DNA of 42,456 bases. Origin: Prolixibacteraceae bacterium. Its GTDB lineage: Bacteria; Bacteroidota; Bacteroidia; Bacteroidales; Prolixibacteraceae. Both the position numbers and the translations under genes were made by a program. How positions within the stretch are numbered: position 1 is the stretch's first letter; each line of letters begins with the position of its first letter. The stretch is from NCBI GenBank assembly GCA_019459485.1, contig JAIBEZ010000020.1:1-42456 (forward strand), written 5' to 3'. The notes beneath the pieces were generated by a model that had not been told where the DNA came from, searched no databases, and saw only the letters and a program-made list of their open reading frames with translations. Shown here one piece after another: positions 42,244-42,456 of the stretch.

Positions 42244-42456
42244 ATGAATACCAACAAACTAAAATCCTTTGCACAGTCTGCCCGCAGAATCCTGATGGAA
42301 GGCGTATCCCGAAGAATTACTTATTACGGTTTCGATGCCAAAGGGAAAGTGATTGATGAACCCATTCCGGTGCCTGGAGGTGTGATCATTCGCGAAGAGA
42401 TTATCGATGATGCCACTGTTCCGGCAAAATGGCAAGCTTTGCGTACAGCAATTCAG
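42244..42456 (+). CDS. pglX: BREX adenine methyltransferase PglX, N-terminal fragment
   Basis: 71 codons up to the window edge, no stop. It starts MNTNKLKSFAQSARRILMEG, then VSRRITYYGFDAKGKVID, the typical PglX (BREX type 1 N6-adenine DNA methyltransferase) beginning before the catalytic N-P-P-Y motif, which lies outside the window. PglX methylates the host's BREX sites; the unmodified phage DNA is then excluded. The order brxA-brxB-brxC-(extra)-pglX supports the identification. Downstream pglZ and brxL are expected outside. Confidence 0.88.
   Translation, partial: MNTNKLKSFAQSARRILMEGVSRRITYYGFDAKGKVIDEPIPVPGGVIIREEIIDDATVPAKWQALRTAIQ

Noticed and set aside
1-42456. CRISPR array
   Set aside because: No set of regularly spaced identical repeats was found; the tagaat repeats are short and irregular.

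Overview
The window reads as chromosome of a Bacteroidota bacterium, most likely of the Bacteroidales/Marinilabiliales type. Four signs support this. Several proteins carry C-terminal type IX secretion (Por) sorting domains. There is a TonB-dependent receptor with an N-terminal carboxypeptidase-regulatory-like domain. Promoters match the Bacteroidota pattern TTTG-N19-TANNTTTG, with an exact copy in front of the tRNA. Shine-Dalgarno sites are largely absent, and families largely confined to this phylum occur (DUF6266, DUF4465, HYC_CC_PP-like). Base composition is A+T-rich, except for one clearly G+C-richer block at about 31550-34130.

Left part, 1-27000 (mostly ordinary chromosome). It begins with a DUF6266 protein, an HTH-like protein of unknown role, and an AbiE type IV toxin-antitoxin pair with a palindromic candidate operator. 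Next come a DUF819 transporter, two tandem paralogous secreted proteins (only one with a sorting domain), a ferredoxin-nitroreductase, and an S24/HTH repressor divergent from a secreted GH26 mannanase. A GtrA membrane protein follows, then a cobalamin riboswitch in front of a tandem DUF4465 surface protein, a SlyD-like FKBP with a Cys/Gly tail, and chorismate synthase. A minus-strand run (Cys-rich membrane protein, TonB receptor, HMA protein, TerB-like protein, dicarboxylate symporter) looks like a metal-handling operon plus neighbours. RidA, TrxB and a glycogen-type pair (GT4 plus a degenerate GH57) complete this part.

Right part, 27015 to the end (island). A tRNA-Pro(GGG) gene with its own promoter and terminator marks the boundary. 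Beyond it the gene density drops and the content becomes accessory: an XRE regulator divergent from a small HTH protein, small mobile-element-like ORFs, decayed coding fragments and a 5'-truncated NUC-type endonuclease. Then comes a G+C-rich three-gene cassette with overlapping reading frames: a Pepco/Trypco-like small protein, an HEYGH metallopeptidase of 590 residues, and a TPR-like helical protein. Four unknown small genes follow. The window ends in a BREX operon (brxA, brxB, brxC, an extra unknown gene, start of pglX) that runs off the edge. No integrase is visible, so the island interpretation rests on context.

The most interesting items are the Pepco-like/metallopeptidase/TPR cassette, the extra gene between brxC and pglX, the cobalamin riboswitch that controls a surface protein rather than a visible BtuB, and the GH57 homologue that has lost its conserved acidic residues.
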